A stretch of DNA of 40,103 nt from a virus. Numbering within the stretch: the first letter of the stretch is position 1; every line of letters begins with the position of its first letter. Made by a program: the position numbers and the translations under genes. The stretch lies in the IMG/VR virus record IMGVR_UViG_3300044722_000022, positions 1 through 40,103 of that record; one strand, given 5' to 3'. The notes below the pieces were generated by a model. That model was not told where the DNA came from. It did not search any database and was given only the letters and a program-made list of their open reading frames with translations. Shown piece after piece: positions 24,310-31,680 of this stretch.

Positions 24310-24337
24310 CCTTAAATTCAGATCGAGGGTGTATTAC

Positions 24338-24562
24338 ATGGCTAGTATGGCTGCAGAAGTCTCAACTGAGCCCAGAGAGGCCCAAATCGACCGAGAGCTC
24401 GACGAGCTTGGCGCGAAGGTGCTCGACGGCACCGCGAACGCCGAAGAACGGGCGCGGTACGATCTTCTCGTGGCTGAGCGCACAGCGCTGATGCAACCCA
24501 ACCGCATCGAGCTGGGCAAATGGTGGAGCCTTCGCCGTTCGGGAAGTGCGCTAAGCGCCTAA
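24338..24562 (+). CDS. Small acidic partner protein of the GAF membrane protein
   Basis: 74 residues, charged and helical (EPREAQIDRELDELGAKVLD, GTANAEERARYDLLVAERTA), with a C-terminal basic WWSLRR. No domain is recognised. ATG 24338 has GAGG about 9 bases upstream, which is better supported than the longer open frame starting at 24245 that overlaps the previous gene. Being 28 bases after the GAF protein on the same strand, it probably shares its transcript. Its heptad-like helices suggest it could bind that protein or another partner. Function unknown. Confidence 0.6.
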   Translation: MASMAAEVSTEPREAQIDRELDELGAKVLDGTANAEERARYDLLVAERTALMQPNRIELGKWWSLRRSGSALSA

Positions 24563-24714
24563 GTCAACCCAATCGGCGGTGTCGGCAGGCCCGATGCCGA
24601 GCTCGCACGCTATCGGAAGCGCGTTGCCACGCCTGCGCATAGGGCGAAGGTCCCGAGAAAGCCGGCCACGAACCAGCGGTTAGCCACGACCCCGCGGGCT
24701 CTTACGCAACCGCC

Positions 24715-24813
24715 TTGCGCTGGCAGGTCGGCGTGACCAGTCAGCACGTCGCCGAGAACGCCCGCCGAGTCGAATTGCTCGAGGCGGCCGACCGCCAGCA
24801 AGTCGAAGGCCAT
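24715..24813 (+). pseudogene. Partial duplicate of the membrane-protein gene at 28144
   Basis: The frame reads RWQVGVTSQHVAENARRVEL then LEAADRQ, nearly identical to FWQVGVTSQRVAENARRVEL then LEAADRQ in the gene at 28144-28443. The DNA also matches closely over about 85 bases (from GGCAGGTCGGCGTGACCAG). The upstream membrane segment and the downstream end are missing, so this is a remnant. The rest of the 24563-24896 gap holds no convincing gene. Confidence 0.65.
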
Positions 24814-24896
24814 GAAGACGAGATCATGCGGCTAGCCGCCGATCGCCGCGCGCAACGCGTGGAAGTCGGAGCGGCCGCCTCCGGCCAGAGAAACAG

Positions 24897-25094
24897 CTAT
24901 GATCGGCGGTCGTTCCTCGCAGCAGTGTCGACCGAGTTCATGCGCGCCGCGATCGCCTTCCACCGATCGACGCCGGCGACATTGCCGGCCAGGACGAGCG
25001 CGCCGATCCGCTCAGCGACAAATACCGGCGCCTGGTCGCCGTGCTGCTTCTTCACTTCGAGGGCGCAGGCCCACAGGTGCTGTTCTTCGGTCAC
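24897..25094 (-). CDS. Small DUF6961-like protein
   Basis: 65 residues, GTG start at 25094. The sequence HLWACALEVKKQHGDQAPVF then VAERIGALVLAGNVAGVDRW and KAIAARMN follows a pattern I recall for small proteins of sphingomonad genomes and prophages ('LWAEAL.VEK.HGD.A..FIAERI.AL...GD.AGV.R...IA.RL'). Function unknown. The GTG overlaps the TGA of the upstream gene by four bases (GTGA, 25091-25094), implying translational coupling. It is the last gene of the minus-strand run that begins at 27969. The longer antisense reading frame covering 24897-25409 is not used upstream of this start. Confidence 0.65.
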   Translation of the reverse strand: MTEEQHLWACALEVKKQHGDQAPVFVAERIGALVLAGNVAGVDRWKAIAARMNSVDTAARNDRRS

Positions 25095-25468
25095 GGGGCC
25101 TGCTTGGTCCCGTCGCCGGGCAGGAACCAGATTGCTCTCACGATGCACCCGGCGAGCAACAGAAAGAACCCCGCCCACAGCGCATCGCCCGCCAAGTTCA
25201 GCAGGATCATGCTCCGAGGTATCGCGCTCAGGTCCGCCAGGTCCACGCGGCCTGATGAGGAAGGGATCGCGCAGACAGCAAGGACGGCAGCAGCGACAAT
25301 GCCGAGCCAGCCTGACAAGATCAGCGGCGTTCCCGTTGGCCGTCCCGCTACGGCGAGGCGCGTGTGGGCAGTCGACGCAGCACCCGCATCCGCCATCGGC
25401 GCGGCGCACCTTCCGCAGGCGACGGAGCCCGCAGGATTATAGACTTCGCAGGCAGGGCATAGTGGCAT
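25091..25468 (-). CDS. Zinc-ribbon membrane protein
   Basis: 125 residues. The N-terminus MPLCPACEVYNPAGSVACGR then CAAPM is a CxxC...CxxC zinc ribbon (Cys 4, 7, 18, 21). Two membrane segments follow: LILSGWLGIVAAAVLAVCAI and SMILLNLAGDALWAGFFLLL then AGCIV. AAGGAGG six bases before ATG 25468 is one of the best ribosome sites in the run; the longer frame from 25540 is rejected. Zinc-ribbon plus membrane topology is widespread among small bacterial proteins of unknown role. The gene is coupled to its downstream neighbour through the GTGA overlap. It lies 81 bases from the yedK gene. Confidence 0.78.
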   Translation of the reverse strand: MPLCPACEVYNPAGSVACGRCAAPMADAGAASTAHTRLAVAGRPTGTPLILSGWLGIVAAAVLAVCAIPSSSGRVDLADLSAIPRSMILLNLAGDALWAGFFLLLAGCIVRAIWFLPGDGTKQAP

Positions 25469-25549
25469 GGTAGCCTCCTTTCGCCATTCTCGCTGATCGG
25501 CACCCGCTCGCCCCTCGGGCCCAGGGTCCCACATCGGCACGTGGCGCTG

Positions 25550-26128
25550 TCACGCTACCGCCATCAACTGTGACGGAAAAGGCTGCGCCAGGGCACATAC
25601 GTCGTCATAGGTGCCGTCCAGCCAGCGCTGTTCGTCCTCGGCCAGGAGGATCACCGGGCACGCTTTCTCATGGATCGCTCCGACGATATGGGCCGCCGGA
25701 TCGCCGAGATAGCCGCACGTCAGGAACGCGAAGGCGTTGCCCGCTTCGCTTGGCCGCCAGATGCCCGCGAAGGCGAATATCGGATCGGCCGGCAGCGAGA
25801 ACCAATGCTCGATCTTCGATCCCTTCTCGCCGCTCCATTCGCAGAAGTCGGTCACCGGGACGAGGCACCGCCGCTCAGGGTTGCCGAGCATGTTGCGCCA
25901 GAACCCGCTTTGCAGGTTGCGGACATTCGTGATGGGCTTACCGTTGAAAGGAACGCCCCATTGCATAACCTCGAGCTGGCGCCGACCGTCATGCCGACGG
26001 ACGACCCAGGCGGGCCGCTTCGGGAAAAGCTCAGGTGGCGGCAAGGTGTCCGCGTCTGGAATGAGCTTCACGCCGAAGCGCGCGGCGACGGCGGCCCGGG
26101 CGGCGGTGACTCGATAGCGGTTGCACAT
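25550..26128 (-). CDS. yedK: SOS-associated DNA-protein crosslink enzyme (SRAP family)
   Basis: 192 residues, the usual SRAP length. The initiator Met is followed by the catalytic Cys (MCNRYRV), which forms a thiazolidine with abasic sites in single-stranded DNA. The family's Asn is in TNVRNLQ (about residue 68), the Glu in FCEWSG (about 97) and the His in HEKACPVILL (about 153), where the more usual sequence is HxRMPVIL. These enzymes protect abasic sites at replication forks and are often SOS-linked. It sits inside the minus-strand run whose head carries a LexA-type box, consistent with damage control. It lies 18 bases from the previous gene in the run. Confidence 0.93.
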   Translation of the reverse strand: MCNRYRVTAARAAVAARFGVKLIPDADTLPPPELFPKRPAWVVRRHDGRRQLEVMQWGVPFNGKPITNVRNLQSGFWRNMLGNPERRCLVPVTDFCEWSGEKGSKIEHWFSLPADPIFAFAGIWRPSEAGNAFAFLTCGYLGDPAAHIVGAIHEKACPVILLAEDEQRWLDGTYDDVCALAQPFPSQLMAVA

Positions 26129-26146
26129 CGGCGCCCTCTAAGTGCC

Positions 26147-26647
26147 CTACGGGTGTAGAGTCGGCGAAACCAAAAGCGAATAGCCGGCCGCGGCGCATCC
26201 TCCAGCGAAGCAGACAGCCGCCGCCCAAAGCGCGACTATCGCGGGAAATGCCTTCCGACTCAACTCGTGGCTGAACTCGCTGTAGGCCTGCTCAATCGCC
26301 AAGACCCTGCTCCCATCATGAATGACCGACAGCCAGTAGCCAGCATTCTGGGATATCCTACTAAGGGCGCCGGTCATCCTGCGCATACCGATCGCCGCGG
26401 CCCACAGGGTGAGGAGCATCCCCAGCACAAAAGTCGCGCCCGCGGCCACCTTGCCGCCAGCTGAGACATTCAAACCCGCGACCGCCGCAGCGCCGGCTCC
26501 ATTTATTAGCAGGAGTGAGGCTTGCGACCAGCGCAGCGACGCAAGCGTCTCGGCCATCAACGCGTCGCGCAATGAGAGAGCTAGCTGCATTTCCATCCGG
26601 GCAGCTTCCCGCTCGGCCTCGTCCACGATCGGCTCCGAATCTGACAT
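26147..26647 (-). CDS. Three-segment membrane protein, unknown function
   Basis: 166 residues. The N-terminal about 40 residues are acidic and helical (SEPIVDEAEREAARMEMQLA). Hydrophobic segments follow at about residues 50-70 (ASLLLINGAGAAAVAGL), 75-98 (VAAGATFVLGMLLTLWAAAI) and 140-163 (AFPAIVALWAAAVCFAGGCA). No catalytic motif was seen. ATG 26647 is preferred because the longer open frame (from 26683) adds an unconserved leader across the gap. It ends 18 bases before the yedK gene and begins 5 bases after the previous gene's stop, so it belongs to the same transcript. This topology also occurs in effector subunits of some defence systems, but nothing here supports that directly. Confidence 0.72.
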   Translation of the reverse strand: MSDSEPIVDEAEREAARMEMQLALSLRDALMAETLASLRWSQASLLLINGAGAAAVAGLNVSAGGKVAAGATFVLGMLLTLWAAAIGMRRMTGALSRISQNAGYWLSVIHDGSRVLAIEQAYSEFSHELSRKAFPAIVALWAAAVCFAGGCAAAGYSLLVSPTLHP

Positions 26648-26652
26648 CGTCG

Positions 26653-26853
26653 CTATTCCCCGAAATCGTGCTGGCCTAGCCAATCGGCCATCGCAGTCGC
26701 CGCCGGCTCATACGGACCTAGATTTCGACACCAAACCGCGCGCCCCTCAGTCGAGCAGATCCACACGCACCCATCATCGTCGGGGCCCTCGATTTTGAAG
26801 AGCGCGCCCTGCGCCGGGCCGTCCAGATTGTCGTCGCTGCCCTCGGATGCCAT
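26653..26853 (-). CDS. Small acidic protein, unknown
   Basis: 66 residues, acidic, with two Cys and several Trp (GALFKIEGPDDDGCVWICST, RAVWCRNLGPYEP). It reads as a compact beta domain with a helical end (AATAMADWLGQHDFGE). GAGGAA lies about 10 bases before the ATG. It is part of the minus-strand run, 65 bases after the previous gene and 5 bases before the next. No family is recognised. Other frames here have no ribosome site, so this reading is preferred. Confidence 0.6.
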   Translation of the reverse strand: MASEGSDDNLDGPAQGALFKIEGPDDDGCVWICSTEGRAVWCRNLGPYEPAATAMADWLGQHDFGE

Positions 26854-26918
26854 GGTCCGCGTTCCTCGGTGCTGATCGGGACCGGTTTAGCGCTAAGCGT
26901 ACCGATTCGCATCCGTCC

Positions 26919-27251
26919 TCATTTCGGCGGGTTCTTGACGGTCTTCTCAACGCCAAAAGCTGAGATAATGCTCTCGCCCGTCGCCTCGTCATGGTCCCTG
27001 ATCGCCTTGGCGTAGGCGGCGACGCGTCGGCCGATGTCCTCGCCCCGAAGCCGGAGGTGGCTGGGCGCCGTCGCGTGGGGGTCGGACTCGATCACCAGGC
27101 CGAGCAGGAAGGAGAGGTCATCGACCATATCGGCCGCCGAGCGGAAGACCCGGTTGTCGCCGGTGAGGTCGGAGCCCGATAGCGCCAGGAACGCGAGGGT
27201 CGCGCGGCGGTGACGGGTCTCGTCGTCGAGTATCTTGGTCAGGTCCGTCAT
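26919..27251 (-). CDS. Helical protein of unknown function
   Basis: 110 residues, mostly helical (MTDLTKILDDETRHRRATLA, FRSAADMVDDLSFLLGLVIE, LRGEDIGRRVAAYAKAIRDH), with a basic C-terminus (EKTVKNPPK). The ATG overlaps the stop of the upstream gene as ATGA (27248-27251), a sign of tight translational coupling and of stoichiometric expression of the two proteins. No membrane segment, signal peptide or motif was seen. It may form a complex with its coupled partner, but that is inference. Confidence 0.72.
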   Translation of the reverse strand: MTDLTKILDDETRHRRATLAFLALSGSDLTGDNRVFRSAADMVDDLSFLLGLVIESDPHATAPSHLRLRGEDIGRRVAAYAKAIRDHDEATGESIISAFGVEKTVKNPPK

Positions 27252-27658
27252 TCTGCTACTCCATTCTGGGCCGGCACTGTAAAAAATGGCCCGTGGTCGG
27301 GCTCGGGGAACACCTCGCCGCCCCCTGCGATCGTCGCCAGCATCTTGGCATTGCGCTGGACGCCAAGGTCGGCGGGGAAGAGCATCCCCCCCTCAGAGTG
27401 CTCGGCGCCCAGCCCCGCGGCCTCATTGGCCGCGTCCAGCGCTGCGAACCATGCGTCATACAATTCTTGGTCCCGCTTGCTCATGCGCTCTCGAGTGAAC
27501 TCAATCGCTTCCGGCTTCCAACTCGCAGCGTAGGCCTCCTCGATCGACACGGCGGCGCTGGCGAGCGATCGATGCGCCGCAGCCAAGCCCGCAGTCAGCT
27601 GATCTTCGGTCCTGCCGGGAGCCTCGTACCAAAGCAGGCCGTCATTGACGTTCGACAT
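27248..27658 (-). CDS. Hypothetical protein, coupled pair member
   Basis: 136 residues. MSNVNDGLLWYEAPGRTEDQ begins a helical protein with AGLAAAHRSLASAAVSIEEA, RERMSKRDQELYDAWFAALD, AANEAAGLGAEHSEGGMLFP and a final segment MLATIAGGGEVFPEPDHGPF. ATG 27658 is preferred over the longer open frame from 27694, which runs through the intergenic gap. Its stop overlaps the next start (ATGA). The overall pattern is of a soluble cytoplasmic protein; the family is not recognised. Confidence 0.7.
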   Translation of the reverse strand: MSNVNDGLLWYEAPGRTEDQLTAGLAAAHRSLASAAVSIEEAYAASWKPEAIEFTRERMSKRDQELYDAWFAALDAANEAAGLGAEHSEGGMLFPADLGVQRNAKMLATIAGGGEVFPEPDHGPFFTVPAQNGVAE

Positions 27659-27696
27659 CAGTCGCCATCCTTCCCCCTGTCCCCGCCGCCACAACG

Positions 27697-27969
27697 CTAC
27701 CTGCGAGGATCGTTTCCCGTGCCGGTCTTGTCGACGACGAGTTCGGGCACGGGGCGCGTTGCCTCCCAGTTTGCGCGCGCGAACTTATCCGTGATCCACG
27801 CGGCTAGGTCGCTGCGCGGGTCCGGCGCCTTCGACGGGTCGTGCCGCTTCTGCGCCTTTAGCGCTTCATAGAGTTCGTCCGGCCTCCAGATGTGCCGCGG
27901 CGAGGCGCGTATCCAGAGGCGAATCGCCTCGCCGAGTTCGTCGATTGATACCGTGATTCGCTCGCCCAT
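27697..27969 (-). CDS. First gene of the LexA-box run, unknown function
   Basis: 90 residues. MGERITVSIDELGEAIRLWI leads to RASPRHIWRPDELYEALKAQ, KRHDPSKAPDPRSDLAAWIT and DKFARANWEATRPVPELVVD. It reads as a small helical, charged protein without membrane segments. Its ATG at 27969 lies only 5 bases downstream of a perfect GTTC-N7-GTTC box (minus-strand sense), so LexA would block its ribosome-binding or promoter region. It heads the eight-gene minus-strand run that includes yedK. Function unknown; a small DNA-damage-induced protein is a plausible guess only. Confidence 0.68.
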   Translation of the reverse strand: MGERITVSIDELGEAIRLWIRASPRHIWRPDELYEALKAQKRHDPSKAPDPRSDLAAWITDKFARANWEATRPVPELVVDKTGTGNDPRR

Positions 27970-27974
27970 GACGT

Positions 27975-27989
27975 GAACATATGCGGAAC
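27975..27989 (-). promoter_or_regulatory. LexA (SOS) box, alphaproteobacterial type
   Basis: On the plus strand the sequence is GAACATATGCGGAAC, i.e. GAAC-N7-GAAC; read toward the operon it is GTTC-N7-GTTC. This direct repeat is the established LexA operator of alphaproteobacteria. It ends 5 bases before the ATG at 27969. The presence of the SOS-associated yedK in the same run supports it being functional. Confidence 0.75.
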
Positions 27990-28111
27990 AGGCTGCGGGA
28001 GTCTAGCGGCGTGCGCGGCAGCGGCGGAAGGAGGCTGGGAGCGGCCGCGCGATGGGGAGCCGTCAAGCTCTGGCCCTATGGCCTGCAAGATCCACCAAAA
28101 GGAGCATGATC

Positions 28112-28144
28112 ATGCATAACTGTTTGCCCGGCGGGCGCTCGTGA
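28112..28144 (+). CDS. Micro-ORF coupled to the next gene
   Basis: A 10-codon frame (MHNCLPGGRS) with GGAG at 28101-28104, seven bases before its ATG. Its TGA (28142-28144) overlaps the next ATG as TGATG. The next gene has no good ribosome site of its own, so ribosomes finishing here could re-initiate on it. The peptide itself need not have a function. Confidence 0.35.
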   Translation: MHNCLPGGRS

Positions 28145-28443
28145 TGGCGAGCGCTCCCGAAGACGCGGCCATGCGCCGCTTCACGCTGAGCCCCGCCTGG
28201 ATCGCCCTCGGGTTCAGCCTATTTGGCGCCTTCTGGCAGGTCGGCGTGACCAGCCAGCGCGTCGCCGAAAATGCCCGGCGCGTCGAATTGCTTGAGGCGG
28301 CCGACCGCCAGCGCGGCGACGCGCTCGGCCGGATCGACGCGCGCACCGCACGCATCGAGGCGACGCTCGACATCATCACCCGAGGCACGGCGCAGCGCCC
28401 GCTCGCCGAGCCGCTTCCTTCCACCGACGATCCCCGCCCATGA
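28144..28443 (+). CDS. Small membrane protein with coiled coil
   Basis: 99 residues. One membrane segment (WIALGFSLFGAFWQVGV, about residues 18-34) is followed by a coiled-coil (VAENARRVELLEAADRQRGD, ALGRIDARTARIEATLDIIT) and a Pro-rich end. Size and topology fit a phage lysis accessory (holin- or spanin-like) or another small phage membrane protein, but no endolysin is adjacent, so this is open. A partial duplicate lies at 24715-24813. The ATG at 28144 has only a weak GGCGGG upstream and is coupled to the micro-ORF. Confidence 0.6.
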   Translation: MASAPEDAAMRRFTLSPAWIALGFSLFGAFWQVGVTSQRVAENARRVELLEAADRQRGDALGRIDARTARIEATLDIITRGTAQRPLAEPLPSTDDPRP

Positions 28444-28500
28444 GGCAGCCGATATGCAATCCGCAAAGCTGGTAAGTTCGCCCGGCCAGGAGGCGTCGGC

Positions 28501-28530
28501 TTGCCAAGTAATTGATTTCTAGCATAGTCT
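28501..28530 (+). promoter_or_regulatory. Sigma-70-like promoter candidate for the RTX gene
   Basis: TTGCCA (28501-28506) and TAGTCT (28525-28530) are separated by 18 bases, in a locally AT-rich stretch (AGTAATTGATTTCTAGCA) that stands out from the GC-rich surroundings. It lies 118 bases upstream of the RTX start at 28648. The -10 match is imperfect. Confidence 0.3.
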
Positions 28531-28647
28531 CATTGCGGGTTTTTGAAGGGAGACGTGCCAGCCCTCATTGCATTCCAGTCCGATCGAACTCCGTTGCGCC
28601 GCGGCTGGTGCAGCATCCGAGCCAAATCTCAGCTTCAGGAACCCCAG

Positions 28648-31416
28648 ATGACGTTTTATCCCGGAACCTCCCTGAATGACACATTCCACATTCAGGCTGG
28701 CGACAGTGCGAACGGCCAAGCGGGAAACGACACGTTCCTGCTCACCGGGATAAGCTCCAGCACGGTCCGCACCACCCTCGATGGGGGCGCCGATGCGGAC
28801 ACCCTTGATGCCAGCAACGTCTTCGTCGGCTTCGAGATAATGTTCTTCACGGACGACTATTCCGATACGGGGTCCTTCAACGTCGGTTCCTTCCATGTCC
28901 GTGGCGTGGAGACGATCTACGGAAGCCTCCTAGGGGGTAACTACTTCACGCTGCAAAATGCGCAGAGCGGGCTTACCCTTTATGGGGCGAACTATGCCGA
29001 TGTGTTCACGGGCTCATTCGACTATGCGGACACCTTCGCAGGTTTCGGCGGAAACGATACGTTCAATATTCGATACGGCGACGTCGCGCTCGGCGGCGGC
29101 GACAATGACTCCTTCGTCTTCTATGCCACCGGTTACGGATATGCCGATGGGGGATCCGGCACCGACACCCTCGTGCTCGCTTTCGGCTGGACGGCAGACC
29201 TAGCGGCCGGGGCGGCGCACGGCCCCCTCGCCGGGCCGACCTCGACCCTTGTCAGCATCGAGAACATCCAGATCACCGCGATGTCCGGCTATGCGTCCTC
29301 GGCTTACGGGGACGATGGCGCGAACGTGATAGAGGTGACCACCGACGCCTTTGAAGACGATGGCAGGGCTGGAGTGGTCTTCGACGGACGGGGTGGCGCG
29401 GACACGCTGATTGGCAGCCACGGCGCCGACTCCCTCTCGGGAGGCGACGGCGATGATATTATCGCGGGCGGGGCCGGCGCGGACACGATCAATGGAGGGG
29501 CCGGCAACGATGTCCTGATCGGGGGCGCGGGGGCGGATACGCTCGTCGGCGATACGGGACTGGACTTGGCCAGTTACAGTGACGCCACGCAAAGTGTGAC
29601 GATCAATCTCACCACCGGCGTCTACACCGGAGACGCGGCCGGCGACTCTTTCTCCGGCATCGAGGGGTTCGTGCTCTCGACCAAAAACGACTACTTCGTG
29701 GGCGACTCAGGCGCGAACATAGTGTTCGGCGGGGGCGGTGCCGACGTCCTCGAAGGGCGCGGCGGCAACGACACTTTTTTTGGCGACGCGTCGGCCCCGA
29801 TCACCATTTATGGCGGAACGGGCGACGACTGGTTCTATGTGTACAATGGCGGCGACAGCATCGTCGAGGCCGCGGGCGAAGGCAATGATCGCATCTTGGC
29901 AAGCGTGAGCTTCACGCTCTCGGCCGGCCAGGAGGTCGAGTGGCTGGCGGCGGCCGACCCGGCCACCACCACCGCGATCAACCTGACCGGCAACGCTCTG
30001 GCGCAGGTGATCGGCGGCAATGCGGGCGCCAACGTCCTAATCAGCGGAGGCGGCGCGGATTATCTCGTCGGCTTCGGCGGCGACGATGTGCTGGTTGGCA
30101 ATGCCGACACCGCTTCGACCCTTCAGGGCGGGACGGGCAATGACTGGTATTATATCTCCCGGACGGGCGACTCCCTGGTCGAGTTCGCCGGCGAAGGGAA
30201 TGACCGCATCCTGACCAGCGTGAGCTACACGCTGTCGGCGGGCCAGGAGATCGAGACCCTCAGCGCGGTCGATCCAGCCGCGACTACGGCCATCGATCTG
30301 ACCGGCAACGCCTTGGCGCAAGTGATCAACGGGAATGCCGGGGCAAACGTTCTGGCCGGCGGCGGCGGCAGTGATTATCTCGTCGGCCTGGGCGGCGACG
30401 ACATATTGGTCGGCAATGCCGACACCGCCTCGACGCTCCAGGGCGGGACGGGCAATGACTGGTATTATATCTCCCGGACCGGCGACTCTCTCGTTGAGTT
30501 CGCTGGCGAAGGGAATGACCGCATCCTCACCAGCGTGAGCTACACGCTCTCGGCGGGCCAGGAGATCGAAACCTTGAGCGCCGTCGATCCGGCTGCGACG
30601 ACGGCCATCAGCCTGACCGGCAACGCCCTGGGGCAAGTGATCAACGGGAATGCCGGGGCGAACGTTCTGACCGGCGGCGGCGGCAGCGATTATCTCGTCG
30701 GGCTGGGCGGCGACGACATATTGGTCGGCAATGCAGATGCGAACTCGACGCTACAGGGCGGGGCCGGCAACGACTGGTATTATATCTCCCGGACCGGCGA
30801 CTCACTGGTCGAGTTCGCCGGCGAAGGGGATGACCGGATCCTGACCAGCGTCAGCTACACCCTCTCGGCGGGTCAGGAGATCGAGACCCTGATGGGCGTC
30901 GATCCGGCGGGCACCGCGGCGATCGATCTTGCCGGCAACGGCTTTGGCCAGTTCATCCAGGGGACGAACGGCGCCAACGTCCTGTTCGGCGACGCGGGCG
31001 CGGACATTCTTGCCGGGCTGGGCGGCTCCGATACCCTGGGCGGCGGCGACGGCGACGACCAGCTGAATGGCGGCGCCGGCAACGACGTTCTGACCGGCGG
31101 CACCGGCGCCGACCAGTTCGTCTTCGCCGATGCGCTCGGCTCAGGCAACGTCGATCTCGTGCAGGACTTCGTGTCGGGCACCGACCGCCTGCTCCTCGAG
31201 CACGGCATCTTCACCGGCCTCTCGGCGGGTGCGCTCGCGCCCGGAGCCTTCGTGACGGGGACAACGGCCCAGGATGCCGACGATCGCATTCTCTACGATG
31301 CCACCACCGGCAACCTTTATTACGATGCCGATGGCAACGGCGCCGGAGCCGCGATTTTGTTCGCAACTCTGAGCGGCCATCCTGCCCTCACTGCAAGCGA
31401 CGTCACGGTCATCTGA
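28648..31416 (+). CDS. RTX (calcium-binding repeat) secreted protein
   Basis: 922 residues. MTFYPGTSLNDTFHIQAGDS starts directly with RTX-like sequence. Glycine/Asp nonapeptide repeats of the GGxGxDxLx type occur around residues 250-305 (GAGNDVLIGGAGADTLVGD) and again near the end (GGDGDDQLNGGAGNDVLTGG). Between them are four 105-residue repeats containing DWYYISRTGDSLVEFAGEGN and DRILTSVSYTLSAGQEIETL. The C-terminal part (LVQDFVSGTDRLLLEHGIFT, ILYDATTGNLYYDADGNGAG, FATLSGHPALTASDVTVI) is the usual type I secretion end. No protease or lipase domain was found, so it is likely structural or adhesive. AGGA lies before ATG 28648. No secretion genes are in the window. Confidence 0.88.
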   Translation: MTFYPGTSLNDTFHIQAGDSANGQAGNDTFLLTGISSSTVRTTLDGGADADTLDASNVFVGFEIMFFTDDYSDTGSFNVGSFHVRGVETIYGSLLGGNYFTLQNAQSGLTLYGANYADVFTGSFDYADTFAGFGGNDTFNIRYGDVALGGGDNDSFVFYATGYGYADGGSGTDTLVLAFGWTADLAAGAAHGPLAGPTSTLVSIENIQITAMSGYASSAYGDDGANVIEVTTDAFEDDGRAGVVFDGRGGADTLIGSHGADSLSGGDGDDIIAGGAGADTINGGAGNDVLIGGAGADTLVGDTGLDLASYSDATQSVTINLTTGVYTGDAAGDSFSGIEGFVLSTKNDYFVGDSGANIVFGGGGADVLEGRGGNDTFFGDASAPITIYGGTGDDWFYVYNGGDSIVEAAGEGNDRILASVSFTLSAGQEVEWLAAADPATTTAINLTGNALAQVIGGNAGANVLISGGGADYLVGFGGDDVLVGNADTASTLQGGTGNDWYYISRTGDSLVEFAGEGNDRILTSVSYTLSAGQEIETLSAVDPAATTAIDLTGNALAQVINGNAGANVLAGGGGSDYLVGLGGDDILVGNADTASTLQGGTGNDWYYISRTGDSLVEFAGEGNDRILTSVSYTLSAGQEIETLSAVDPAATTAISLTGNALGQVINGNAGANVLTGGGGSDYLVGLGGDDILVGNADANSTLQGGAGNDWYYISRTGDSLVEFAGEGDDRILTSVSYTLSAGQEIETLMGVDPAGTAAIDLAGNGFGQFIQGTNGANVLFGDAGADILAGLGGSDTLGGGDGDDQLNGGAGNDVLTGGTGADQFVFADALGSGNVDLVQDFVSGTDRLLLEHGIFTGLSAGALAPGAFVTGTTAQDADDRILYDATTGNLYYDADGNGAGAAILFATLSGHPALTASDVTVI
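29683..30942 (+). repeat. Four 315-bp tandem repeats in the RTX gene
   Basis: Anchors such as the GACTGG before TTCTATGT/TATTATATC recur at 29827, 30142, 30457 and 30772, i.e. every 315 bases. The unit starts can be placed at about 29683, 29998, 30313 and 30628. Units 2-4 are nearly identical at DNA level and unit 1 is more diverged. A period divisible by three keeps the frame, so copy number can change without breaking the gene. Confidence 0.85.
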
Positions 31417-31680
31417 GGGAGCATCACCGGCTTCATGGACGGGAGCCGTGGCTACGGGCTCGCGGACTGCGACGCCGAGATCGCGAAACCCCAAGAAAGC
31501 TCGGGCGCCCGGGCAGGCTCTTCACGCTGAGGCGGCATATGAGGACGTCGCACATTCTAGGCCGGGATCGTGGCGCTTCCTTTGGCGGTGATCGGTCTGC
31601 AGCTGCGGCTGATCGACCCTACGTCGAAGGCGGTAACGCGCCTTCATTAGGATTGTCGCTGCGCCATCACCCTCCGGCTC

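Noticed and set aside
29683-30942. Possible phage or insertion-element repeat
   Set aside because: The 315-base units lie wholly inside the RTX reading frame and keep it; no inverted ends or flanking duplications are seen.
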